Assembly (NCBI GenBank): GCA_011391075.1
Contig: JAABRF010000013.1
Span: forward strand, 1 to 41,736
DNA: 41,736 bases
Direction: 5' to 3'
Source of the DNA: Flavobacteriia bacterium
GTDB taxonomy: Bacteria; Bacteroidota; Bacteroidia; Flavobacteriales; Flavobacteriaceae
Numbering within the stretch: position 1 is the stretch's first letter; each line of letters begins with the position of its first letter. The position numbers were made by a program, and so were the translations under genes. A model generated the notes under the pieces. That model did not search any database. It saw only the letters and a list, made by a program, of their open reading frames with translations, and was not told where the DNA came from. This document shows positions 25,248-32,996 of this stretch, in pieces.

Positions 25248-26072
25248 ATGCAATTTTTGGAGATAAAAGAAGCAATCATCATTGGAATCATACTGTCATT
25301 TCTGATAGGACCTGTTTTTTTTATGCTCATTGAAACCAGTATTCTCAAAGGTTTTAGGGCTGCAATGGCATTTGACTTAGGTGTGATGTTTGGGGATATC
25401 GTTTTCCTGATATTGGCCTATTTTGGCAGTAGACCTTTGCTTTCCAACATTGAAAACAATCCCATATTTTTTAAAATTGGAGGCAGTATGCTTGCTTTTT
25501 ATGGGATGTATTCCTTTTTACGCACCAAACAAATTGCCAAAATTCAGGATGAAAGCATCGTTATCAAGGAAGATGCCAAGTACTTTCGTCTCTTTTTAAA
25601 AGGATTTTTCATCAATTTGATTAACATTGGCACCTTGGGATTTTGGATTGGATTGATGTTGGTTTATGGCGCCAAATACAACATGGATCCCAAAAAGCTC
25701 TTTTATTTTTTTGGCATCATCATTTTATCTTACTTGGCTGTTGATGCGCTTAAAATAGTCATGGCCAAAAAATTGCGCGACCGCATGACCCCATGGCGTG
25801 TGTATCGATTAAAAAAAATATTGGGACTCGTTTTGTTGGGATTTGGTATCATTCTTTTTGCCAAAGCCTATATTCCGGAAGAAAGCATGCAAAAAATTGA
25901 AAAGAGAATTGAGAAACCTATCAATACATTCAAAAAACGTAGCGGCGAATTGCATTCGCCAAACATTGGGGCGAATTGCATTCGCCCTTTTTATTGGGCG
26001 AATGCAATTCGCCCAAACAATTCGCCCCAACAATTCGCCCCAACCGGAAATAAAATAAATCTTCCGTTTTAA
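25248..26072 (+). CDS. LysE-family transporter with repeat-encoded C-terminal tail
   Basis: A 274-residue inner-membrane exporter. The N-terminal AIIIGIILSFLIGPVFFMLIE with LKGFRAAMAFDLGVMFGD matches the LysE/RhtB fold with about six helices ending near residue 213; substrates of the family are amino acids and metabolites. Native-looking sequence ends around KPINTFKK (~230). Residues 233-265 are encoded by GCGAATTGCATTCGCC-type palindromes (SGELHSPNIGANCIRPF and so on), giving a low-complexity tail rich in Asn, Pro and Ile that is unlikely to be ancestral. The stop is one base before the next start codon. Function of the core is secure at family level only. Confidence 0.85.
   Translation: MQFLEIKEAIIIGIILSFLIGPVFFMLIETSILKGFRAAMAFDLGVMFGDIVFLILAYFGSRPLLSNIENNPIFFKIGGSMLAFYGMYSFLRTKQIAKIQDESIVIKEDAKYFRLFLKGFFINLINIGTLGFWIGLMLVYGAKYNMDPKKLFYFFGIIILSYLAVDALKIVMAKKLRDRMTPWRVYRLKKILGLVLLGFGIILFAKAYIPEESMQKIEKRIEKPINTFKKRSGELHSPNIGANCIRPFYWANAIRPNNSPQQFAPTGNKINLPF
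25939..26041. repeat. Array of GGGCGAATTGCATTCGCCC palindromes inside lysE
   Basis: Copies: GGCGAATTGCATTCGCC (25944-25960, preceded by GTAG), GGGGCGAATTGCATTCGCCC (25968-25987), its exact inverse GGGCGAATGCAATTCGCCC (25996-26014), and two half copies CAATTCGCCCC (26018-26028, 26031-26041). Copies two and three form a perfect 19-bp inverted repeat with an 8-bp spacer. They are much more GC-rich than the surroundings. From memory, GTAGGGGCGAATTGCATTCGCCC-like words are dispersed in many environmental genomes. Confidence 0.95.
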
Positions 26073-26073
26073 A

Positions 26074-26490
26074 ATGATTCCAATAAGGATATATTTAATC
26101 GTTATGGGAATACTATTTCCAGTTTGGCTGCAAGCCCAAACTGTTCAATCTGCGCAATATACCCACATAGCTTATATAAAAAGTGATGGCACCATTCAAG
26201 ACAGCAGTTACCGTACCTTGGGCTACATCAAACCCGATGGCACTTTGCAAGATAGTCAATACAGAACTATGGGATATATCAAACCCGACGGTACTTATCA
26301 AAATGCACAATACAGCACTTTGGGTTATCTCAAAAAGGATGGAACCGTGCAAGATAATTCCTATAGAACTTTGGGTTATATCAAGGATGATGGAACGGTT
26401 CAAGATGGAAGTTATCGCACGTTAGGTTATGCCAAAGGAATCAAAAAGGAATGGGCTGTTGTGGTTTTTTTCTTTTATAAATGGGACTGA
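26074..26490 (+). CDS. Secreted five-repeat protein (5-fold beta-flower-like)
   Basis: A 138-residue protein. Residues 1-22 are a signal peptide (MIPIRIYLIVMGILF, then LQAQ). Five tandem 17-residue units follow at 34-50, 51-67, 68-84, 85-101 and 102-118, consensus YIKxDGTxQDxxYRTLG; the encoding DNA is a 51-bp imperfect repeat. The last ~15 residues are hydrophobic and end FFFYKWD. The unit and copy number fit the Bacteroidota family that NCBI names 5-fold beta-flower, an assignment from memory. Role unknown, probably periplasmic or surface-located. The start codon is one base after the lysE stop. Confidence 0.8.
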   Translation: MIPIRIYLIVMGILFPVWLQAQTVQSAQYTHIAYIKSDGTIQDSSYRTLGYIKPDGTLQDSQYRTMGYIKPDGTYQNAQYSTLGYLKKDGTVQDNSYRTLGYIKDDGTVQDGSYRTLGYAKGIKKEWAVVVFFFYKWD

Positions 26491-26569
26491 GATATAGAAT
26501 TTCCGGTATGATTGGTTGATTCATTTGATATGTATATAATTTTGGTAATCTTTCAAATGAGTATATTAA

Positions 26570-26651
26570 GTTATTAGGTTATTAGGTTATTGAGTTATTG
26601 AGTCCCGATAGACCTGCCACGCAACAGGCGTGGTATCGGGATGGTTATTGG
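26570..26651. repeat. TCCCGATA...TATCGGGA element embedded in a GTTATTnn array
   Basis: Four 8-mers (GTTATTAG twice, GTTATTGA twice; 26570-26601) lead to TCCCGATA (26603-26610), a 23-nt core containing CCACGC/GCGTGG arms (26611-26633), TATCGGGA (26634-26641) and, 2 bp later, another unit GTTATTGG (26644-26651). The outer 8-bp arms are perfect inverted repeats and the core can form an inner 6-bp hairpin with a 5-nt loop. Confidence 0.93.
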
Positions 26652-26780
26652 TACCGATAGATCAGGAAAAAATAGCATATTTCATTAAGTAAACTCAAGT
26701 GACTTAAGTGGTAGAAAAAATTGATACCTCATCCTTCAACTGTTAACCCGACTTTGTCGGGGTACGAGTAAAAGACGAAA

Positions 26781-26822
26781 AAGTTTCATTTCAGGTTGTA
26801 CAAGTTTCTTTTCGGGTTGTGC
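26781..26822. repeat. 21-bp direct repeat, two copies
   Basis: Two contiguous 21-mers beginning AAGTTTCATTTCAGG and AAGTTTCTTTTCGGG agree at 18 of 21 positions. The 21-bp period and the GAAA/TTTC words recall the large satellite at the window end, although the sequence is different. Confidence 0.7.
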
Positions 26823-26897
26823 ATATGCCTTGTTAAATAACCTAATAACCGTCCCGATAGATCTGGATTCTTATAGCTATTTCACCGAAAAAAAACA

Positions 26898-26905
26898 TAC
26901 ATTTG
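26898..26905 (+). promoter_or_regulatory. -7 box TACATTTG of the RND efflux operon
   Basis: A perfect TAnnTTTG box 26 bp before the adaptor gene ATG. The -33 region lacks a clear TTG at normal spacing. Confidence 0.55.
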
Positions 26906-26931
26906 TAAAGTAATTTTTTATCACTTTACCA

Positions 26932-27993
26932 ATGAAGCTCAAGCACATTATATATACACTTCTCATTCTAGCCTTAGGCAGTTTGATTGCCTATAGAATC
27001 ACTCAAAACAAAAACGTCGCAGCACAAGGAAACGATAAAGGAGGTAAAAAACCACCGACTACTGTTTCCGGGATGGTAGCTACTGCTAATGAATTTGCCA
27101 ATTCCTTATCCGTATCTGGTTCGATTGAAGCCAACGAACAAGTGGAAATTCGCAGTGAAGTTTCCGGAATTGTTGAAGGTATTTATTTCAAAGAAGGCAA
27201 TATGGTAAACAAAGGTCAGGTTTTGTTTAAAGTCAATGATACTGAGTTGCAAGCCCAATTGGGACAAGCCATTGCCAAACAAGAATTGGCTATTGAAACC
27301 GAACGTCGCAATAAAATTCTACTCGATAAAGATGTAATCAGTCGTGAAGAATACGATATCATTCAAGCCAATCTCAAAACGACGCAAGCCCAAACCCAAC
27401 TTATTCGCGCTCAAATAGCCAAAACGTCCTATAAAGCTCCTTTTTCGGGAAAAATCGGATTGCGTTATATTTCACCCGGAACTTATTTAACTCCCAATGT
27501 TTTGATTGCCAATTTAGTCAATGCAAATCCTGTAAAAATCACTTTTTCTATTCCTGAAAAATATGCAACCGACATTCGATTAAACACCGAAATCCTATTC
27601 AGCGTCAGTGGTAAAAAGGAACAATATACGGCAAAAATTTACGCAATCGAACCCAATATTGATGCTTCGACTCGTACACTCAGTATTCGAGCCATGGCAG
27701 ACAACAAAAAAGGCAACCTCATTCCGGGCACCTTTGCCAATGTAGTTTTACCGCTCAATGCCATCAAAGACGCCATTATCATACCTACTGAAGCTATTAT
27801 TCCGGTGCAATCGGGTAAAAAAGTTTTTCTTGCCAAAGGCGGAAAAGCCCAAGAAGTGATGGTAGAAACATTAACCCGAACTGAAAATGATGTCATCGTG
27901 ACCTCAGGTATACAGATAGGCGACACAGTTTTGACCTCAGGCGTCATGTCTTTGAAAAATGAAGCACCGGTTAAGGTGAAGTTGAAGAAGTAA
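26932..27993 (+). CDS. RND efflux periplasmic adaptor subunit (HlyD/MexA family)
   Basis: A 353-residue membrane fusion protein. Residues 5-22 form the N-terminal membrane anchor. SGSIEANEQVEIRSEVSGIVEGIYFKEGNMVNKGQVLFKVND is the first lipoyl half, a helical hairpin follows (about 105-160, LQAQLGQAIAKQEL to AQIAKTSYKAPFSG), then the second lipoyl half with GKIGLRYISPGTYL, the beta-barrel and a membrane-proximal domain. It links the inner-membrane pump to an outer-membrane channel. The pump gene follows after 71 bp filled with a 7-bp repeat array. No outer-membrane factor gene is nearby. Confidence 0.95.
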   Translation: MKLKHIIYTLLILALGSLIAYRITQNKNVAAQGNDKGGKKPPTTVSGMVATANEFANSLSVSGSIEANEQVEIRSEVSGIVEGIYFKEGNMVNKGQVLFKVNDTELQAQLGQAIAKQELAIETERRNKILLDKDVISREEYDIIQANLKTTQAQTQLIRAQIAKTSYKAPFSGKIGLRYISPGTYLTPNVLIANLVNANPVKITFSIPEKYATDIRLNTEILFSVSGKKEQYTAKIYAIEPNIDASTRTLSIRAMADNKKGNLIPGTFANVVLPLNAIKDAIIIPTEAIIPVQSGKKVFLAKGGKAQEVMVETLTRTENDVIVTSGIQIGDTVLTSGVMSLKNEAPVKVKLKK

Positions 27994-27998
27994 GATGG

Positions 27999-28033
27999 AA
28001 TTTAGATTTTAGAATTTAGAATTTAGAATTTGG
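27999..28033. repeat. 7-bp tandem array AATTTAG x5 inside the RND operon
   Basis: Contiguous 7-mers AATTTAG, ATTTTAG, AATTTAG, AATTTAG, AATTTGG in the 71-bp gap between adaptor and pump genes. It has no palindrome next to it. Confidence 0.8.
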
Positions 28034-28064
28034 AAATTGAAATTAAACATTTGGAATTTAAATA

Positions 28065-31000
28065 ATGAGTTTATCTACTTTAAGCATTAAAAGACCGGTA
28101 TTTACCATTGTAATCAACTTGTTGATTATATTGTTTGGAATCATCGGGTTCAAATATCTAGGCGTTAGAGAATTTCCTTCGATTGATCCTGCGCAAATTT
28201 CGGTAAGCACCAATTACACAGGTGCCAATGCAGATATCATCGAATCGCAGATTACTGAGCCACTCGAAAAAGCCATCAATTCCATAGACGGAATTCGCAA
28301 CATCACTTCTTCCAGCAATCAAGGAAGCAGCAGGATTACCATCGAATTCAAATTGAAAAAGAACCTCGAAGATGCAGCCAACGACGTAAGAGATAAAGTT
28401 TCACAAGCAGTGAGAAGTTTGCCCAAAGATATCGACGCACCGCCCGTAGTTAGCAAGGCCGACGCCGATTCGGATGCCATCATTTCCATGACTGTACAAA
28501 GCGAATCCCGCAATTCCTTGGAGTTGAGTGATTATGCCGAAAATGTCATAGCTGAACGATTGCAAACCATTCAAGGTGTCAGTAGTGTACAAATCTGGGG
28601 ACAAAAAAGGTATTCCATGCGCATTTGGTTGGATCCCTTAAAACTAACTTCTTATGGGGTAACCGTATCGGATGTAAAAAAAGCATTGACCAGTCAAAAT
28701 GTAGAATTGCCCTCGGGAAAAGTAACCGGAGCCAATACGGAATTGACGGTAAAAACCATGGGAAACTTATCTACAGCCGAGCAATTTAATGACATCATCG
28801 TCTTGTCAAATGACAATAAAGTGGTGAAATTAAGCGATGTGGGTTTTGCCGAATTGGGACCTGAAAACTTGGAAACCAAACTCATGGGTTCGGGAAAAAC
28901 CATGGTAGGATTGGCATTGGTTCCACAACCGGGAAGTAATTATTTGGATATAGCCGAAGCCTTTTACAAACATTACGAGGTATTGAAAAGAGATTTACCC
29001 AAAGATATGACCTTGAACATTGCTTTGGACAATACGGTTTTTGTCAAAAAATCTGTGTTAGAAGTAGCCGAAACCCTTTTGGTTTCATTGACTTTGGTCA
29101 TTCTCATTATCTATCTATTTTTTAGAAATTGGGCCATTGCATTCCGACCGCTGATTGATATTCCGGTTTCTTTGATATCGACTTTTTTCATCATGTATTT
29201 GTTTGGTTTTTCCATCAATGTTTTGACTTTATTGGCCATCGTTTTGGCGACAGGATTGGTTGTAGATGACGGAATTGTGGTCACAGAAAACATCTTTAAG
29301 AAAGTAGAAAAAGGCATGTCGCCTATAGAAGCAGCCATCAAAGGTTCCAATGAAATCTTTTTTGCCGTCATTTCCATATCTATCACTTTGGCAGCTGTTT
29401 TCTTGCCTATTATTTTTCTGGAAGGATTTGTGGGTCGTTTGTTTCGCGAATTTGGCGTTGTGATAGGTGCAGCCGTTTTGGTTTCTGCATTTGTTTCTTT
29501 GACTTTGACCCCAATGTTGAATGCCTATTTGATGAAAGGAGGCAAACAAAAACGCACCCGATTCTACGAATTTACCGAACCGTTTTTTGAAAATTTGAAT
29601 CGTTCTTACGCCGAAACACTCACGGCTTTTATGAAGCGAAAATGGTTGAGTTTCCCTATTTTGGCAGCAAGTGTTTTGATGATTGTATTATTTTTCAAAA
29701 TATTACCCAAAGAAACTGCACCCTACGACGACCGCAGTTCGATAATGGTAGCCGTGACCACGCCTGAAGGTGCCACATATGAATACACCGATCGGTTTAT
29801 GCAAGAATTATCCCAATTGATTCAGGATTCCATTCCCGAAGAAAAAATCAGTTTGGTAATTACATCACCCGGATTCATGACCTCATCAGTCAATTCGGGA
29901 CGCATCCGTTTGTCCTTAGTCGAACCCAATGAAAGAAAGCGTTCCCAAAAGGAAATTGCAGATGCTTTCAGCAAATGGACCAGACGCTATTCCGAAGCAA
30001 AAACCAATGTCATCCAACAACCGACCATAGCTGTCAATCGTCGAGGTGGTTTGCCGGTTCAATACATCATTCAAGCTCCCAATTTTGAGAAATTACGAGA
30101 AAAAGTACCTCAATTTATGGAATTAGCCGGTCAAGATCCTACCTTTTCAACGGTTGATGTCAATTTGAAATTCAACAAACCCGAACTCAACGTGACTATA
30201 GACAGAGCCAAAGCCGAAAGCATGGGTATATCAGTATTGGATATTGCACAAACGTTGCAATTATCACTCAGTGGACAGCGTTTTGGCTACTTTATGATGA
30301 ATGGCAAACAGTACTCAGTCATTGGACAATTTGATTTAAAAGACCGCAATGCTCCTTTGGATTTGACTTCTACATTTGTCAAAAATAACAAAGGGGAATT
30401 GATACAATTGGATAATGTGGTTACAGTCGTCGAACAAAGCAATCCGCCACAGTTGTACCACAACAACCGCTATATGTCGGCTACGGTATCGGCGGGATTG
30501 TCGCCCGGAAAAAGCATGGGTGACGGAATTGATGCCATGAATGCCATTAGTAAAAAAGTATTGGATGAGACCTTTACTACCGATTTGGCAGGAGAATCGA
30601 GGGATTTTGTAGAAAGCAGTTCCAATACCATGTTTGCTTTTGGATTGGCGTTATTGCTCATTTATCTCATTTTAGCTGCCCAATTTGAAAGTTTCATCGA
30701 TCCAATGATCATTATTTTGACCGTACCCATGGCAGTAGCCGGAGCTTTATTCTCCTTGTGGTTATTTGGGCAAAGTTGGAATATTTTCAGTCAGATAGGC
30801 ACCATCATGTTGATTGGATTGGTTACCAAAAACGGGATTTTGATTGTGGAATTTGCCAACCAATTGCGCGAGCAAGGCAAACCCAAGATGGAAGCCATTA
30901 TGGAAGCTTCTGAATCACGTTTGCGTCCTATTTTGATGACGAGTTTGGCGATTGCCTTAGGTGCTTTACCTATAGCCTTGTCATTGGGAGCAGCCTCTAC

Positions 31001-31145
31001 CAGTCGTATTGGCATGGGCGTTGTTATTGTAGGAGGAACGCTATTTTCTTTGATGTTGACCTTGTTGGTAATTCCTGCGGTATATGCCATGTGGTCTAAA
31101 CCCAGAAAGCACCGAGCTGATTTTGACTCTATTAAAGAAGATTAA
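28065..31145 (+). CDS. RND efflux transporter permease (AcrB/MexB family)
   Basis: A 1026-residue inner-membrane pump with the twofold RND layout: a first helix (MSLSTLSIKRPVFTIVINLLIILFG), a large periplasmic loop, helices 2-7 around 335-550, a second periplasmic loop and helices 8-12 to the end. The proton-relay region reads ATGLVVDDGIVVTENIF, with the conserved DD pair of TM4; GLVTKNGILIVEFANQLREQG and RLRPILMTSLAIALGALP lie in the second half. HAE1-type drug or solvent export is most likely, but the substrate cannot be read. It needs the adaptor encoded just upstream and an outer-membrane channel encoded elsewhere. Confidence 0.96.
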   Translation: MSLSTLSIKRPVFTIVINLLIILFGIIGFKYLGVREFPSIDPAQISVSTNYTGANADIIESQITEPLEKAINSIDGIRNITSSSNQGSSRITIEFKLKKNLEDAANDVRDKVSQAVRSLPKDIDAPPVVSKADADSDAIISMTVQSESRNSLELSDYAENVIAERLQTIQGVSSVQIWGQKRYSMRIWLDPLKLTSYGVTVSDVKKALTSQNVELPSGKVTGANTELTVKTMGNLSTAEQFNDIIVLSNDNKVVKLSDVGFAELGPENLETKLMGSGKTMVGLALVPQPGSNYLDIAEAFYKHYEVLKRDLPKDMTLNIALDNTVFVKKSVLEVAETLLVSLTLVILIIYLFFRNWAIAFRPLIDIPVSLISTFFIMYLFGFSINVLTLLAIVLATGLVVDDGIVVTENIFKKVEKGMSPIEAAIKGSNEIFFAVISISITLAAVFLPIIFLEGFVGRLFREFGVVIGAAVLVSAFVSLTLTPMLNAYLMKGGKQKRTRFYEFTEPFFENLNRSYAETLTAFMKRKWLSFPILAASVLMIVLFFKILPKETAPYDDRSSIMVAVTTPEGATYEYTDRFMQELSQLIQDSIPEEKISLVITSPGFMTSSVNSGRIRLSLVEPNERKRSQKEIADAFSKWTRRYSEAKTNVIQQPTIAVNRRGGLPVQYIIQAPNFEKLREKVPQFMELAGQDPTFSTVDVNLKFNKPELNVTIDRAKAESMGISVLDIAQTLQLSLSGQRFGYFMMNGKQYSVIGQFDLKDRNAPLDLTSTFVKNNKGELIQLDNVVTVVEQSNPPQLYHNNRYMSATVSAGLSPGKSMGDGIDAMNAISKKVLDETFTTDLAGESRDFVESSSNTMFAFGLALLLIYLILAAQFESFIDPMIIILTVPMAVAGALFSLWLFGQSWNIFSQIGTIMLIGLVTKNGILIVEFANQLREQGKPKMEAIMEASESRLRPILMTSLAIALGALPIALSLGAASTSRIGMGVVIVGGTLFSLMLTLLVIPAVYAMWSKPRKHRADFDSIKED

Positions 31146-31579
31146 AGTATAATTTTATTAACTCAAATTAGTGCTAGCTAATAATGTTGTAAACACATTT
31201 AAGGACAAAAATATTTTCTTCAAAACTTTTTGCTTGATCAAAAAGTTACAAAAAATCAAGGCAAAAATAAAGCCTCCCGCTCTGGTTTTTTGGACGTTTA
31301 TGCTACCTTCTACGAGTTGATGTGAAAAAACCATTCACTGCCTTTGCGCCCCAGCCATTTTTGCCGGGCCAGCGCTTGTTATTCGTTGTGTTGCTATTTT
31401 GTGTTCTTAATCACGATTATAAAAATGTGTTGGGAATTTTGACAGAATCTAAATAATTCCATTCTTTTTAATATTTCATAGTAATCTTATTATTTTGATT
31501 CAATAGTATTTAAAACGTTTTCTTCTAATTCAAAGCAGGCATAATTATTGATGCATAAAAGCGTTCAAAATATTTTTTT
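31146..31579. other. Intergenic region with hairpin and a GC-richer patch; no gene seen
   Basis: A 9-bp hairpin AACTTTTTG/CAAAAAGTT with loop CTTGAT lies at 31224-31247, followed by ACAAAAAATCAAGGC. From memory, near-identical TTTTTGATCAAAAAGT...ATCAAGGC segments are dispersed in flavobacterial genomes. About 31265-31390 is locally more GC-rich (for example GCCCCAGCCATTTTTGCCGGG) and may be the rest of that dispersed element. All frames are broken by stops. Confidence 0.5.
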
Positions 31580-32428
31580 ATGCGTGTATTTTTCAAGGTT
31601 TTAGTTGTTTGGTTCCTTATTTTTACAACGATTCCAAACTTGGCTCAGACCAAAATCGATCAATCTAAAGAAGAATTGAAAAAAGGCTCTGAAGTGCATG
31701 AAACCGAAACCTATACCAATCAAAACCGCCCCAGAAAACACCGTCGGACAAGAGATGAAGAAGCTAACCCATTAACTCAATTGGCTACTGATATTTTTGC
31801 TTATACAACTTATTTTGCTATCATAGGTAGCTATCGAATGGAAGATCATTTGTACAATTCGGTTGCTCCTTATCCATATGCACCGGGATATACAGGTAAT
31901 TACAAAGGATATGATTCTATTTCGCAAACCGTAAATCGATTTCGCATGGATGTGAGCAATCAATTTTTATACAATAATAAAGACTTGTTCGCCAATCACC
32001 TCAAAGTTAAAATCAGACCCTTTCAATATTTTTATTTGCAAACCGATTATCATCAGCTCATGGCATTTGATAAACAAACCGATTCCTACGACCATTTGAC
32101 CTTGTTACATTTGAATGTGCATTACGACCGACTGAGATTCGAAAAAGTCAATTTGGGATGGCATGTTGGGATGAATTACGTAGGTAATGACGTTCAAAAA
32201 GCGGGCTTTAATATGGGCCTCAACACCGAAGTTTTTATAGGTAATAATATAAGTATGAATTTAGCAGGCAAATGGGGTTGGCTCAATCAAACCCCTATAC
32301 ATGTTTTGGAGTATCAAGCCCAATATCATATCAATCATACTTTTATATCTATTGGATATGAGCATTTAGAAATCGGTTCACCAGATTACGATTTTGCTAC
32401 AATTGGTTTTGGTGTTTATTTACCTTAA
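31580..32428 (+). CDS. Secreted protein of unknown function, probable outer-membrane beta-barrel
   Basis: A 282-residue exported protein. Residues 1-22 are a signal peptide ending NLAQ. A basic, charged linker follows (PRKHRRTRDEE, about 50-62). From about residue 130 alternating strands dominate: MDVSNQFLYN, LKVKIRPFQYFYLQTDYHQ, LTLLHLNVHYDRLRF, GWHVGMNYVG, NMGLNTEVFIGNN, MNLAGKWGW, TFISIGYEHLEI and a final FATIGFGVYLP. Aromatic residues at strand ends suggest a small outer-membrane barrel. I do not recognise the family. It lies downstream of the RND pump across a 434-bp gap, too far to assume an operon. Confidence 0.7.
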   Translation: MRVFFKVLVVWFLIFTTIPNLAQTKIDQSKEELKKGSEVHETETYTNQNRPRKHRRTRDEEANPLTQLATDIFAYTTYFAIIGSYRMEDHLYNSVAPYPYAPGYTGNYKGYDSISQTVNRFRMDVSNQFLYNNKDLFANHLKVKIRPFQYFYLQTDYHQLMAFDKQTDSYDHLTLLHLNVHYDRLRFEKVNLGWHVGMNYVGNDVQKAGFNMGLNTEVFIGNNISMNLAGKWGWLNQTPIHVLEYQAQYHINHTFISIGYEHLEIGSPDYDFATIGFGVYLP

Positions 32429-32493
32429 CCGTTCCCATTTCCATAATTTATTTTTCATTCTACTTTATATCAAAACTCATTCATAAAAATATG

Positions 32494-32501
32494 TACCTTT
32501 G
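32494..32501 (+). promoter_or_regulatory. -7 box TACCTTTG
   Basis: TACCTTTG matches TAnnTTTG and overlaps the first possible ATG (32491) of the following gene. This argues that the true start is the second ATG at 32506, with a very short or absent leader. Confidence 0.5.
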
Positions 32502-32505
32502 GTTC

Positions 32506-32886
32506 ATGAAAACATGGGTTAAATACATATCGGTTTTAGGGTTTATAATCCTCTATGGATTAGAAATCAGCTTTTATGTACAACCTCGTTATACCCAAGA
32601 ATCGGATGTGTCATTAATAAATGAATCTAGTGTCATTCGAGATAATTCTGACCATCTAAGTTCCGATATTTATTTCGATTCATCGTCAAATGTGGTCAAT
32701 ATTGCACCACAATCCAATGCCGGTTTTTCCATTTTTCAAAATAAAATTCAAAATTTCACCCACTTTGCAATTTTATCAGAACAGGTGAAATTTTTTACTT
32801 TTCTTCAATTTGAAGATTTTTCTCTATTATTAATGAGGAGTTTTCAAAAAACCGATATCATTTTTCCTTTTCATTCTTTTTGGTGA
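32506..32886 (+). CDS. Small protein with N-terminal membrane segment, unknown function
   Basis: A 126-residue protein from ATG 32506; an upstream ATG at 32491 would add five residues but lies across a predicted -7 box. MKTWVKYISVLGFIILYGLEISFYV is a signal-anchor or signal peptide. The middle is polar (Ser, Asn, Asp) and the C-terminus is hydrophobic and aromatic, ending DIIFPFHSFW. A terminal F-P-F-H-x-F-W is a feature I associate, without certainty, with uncharacterised Bacteroidota membrane proteins. It has no cysteine or catalytic motif. It sits between two other unknown envelope genes. Confidence 0.6.
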   Translation: MKTWVKYISVLGFIILYGLEISFYVQPRYTQESDVSLINESSVIRDNSDHLSSDIYFDSSSNVVNIAPQSNAGFSIFQNKIQNFTHFAILSEQVKFFTFLQFEDFSLLLMRSFQKTDIIFPFHSFW

Positions 32887-32996
32887 AGTCCGATTGATTT
32901 CTATGATTTGACGTAAGTCAATCTTTCAAATTAACTTTTGTAGCTGTTTTTCAATGGCTACCATATATTTATTATCGTATTTAATCAAATAAAAAC

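Larger units (their letters stand above)
26491..26931. other. Repeat-dense intergenic region before the RND operon
   Basis: No credible coding sequence. It holds the palindrome-in-array element at 26570-26651, truncated relatives of its left half at 26653-26666 (ACCGATAGATCAGG) and 26852-26866 (TCCCGATAGATCTGG), a CCCGAC-TTT-GTCGGG hairpin at 26747-26761, a 21-bp direct repeat at 26781-26822 and the RND promoter box near 26898. Confidence 0.8.

Noticed and set aside
25809-26058. Overlapping ORFs on both strands at the end of the LysE gene
   Set aside because: They are by-products of the GC-rich palindromes, which leave several frames open; only the LysE frame has a supported upstream domain.
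26113-26425. Long ORFs on both strands across the beta-flower-like gene
   Set aside because: They are shadows of the 51-bp repeat, whose length is a multiple of three. Only the frame with a signal peptide was kept.
29111-29549. Antisense ORFs within the RND pump gene
   Set aside because: They lie opposite conserved transmembrane coding sequence and show no family similarity.
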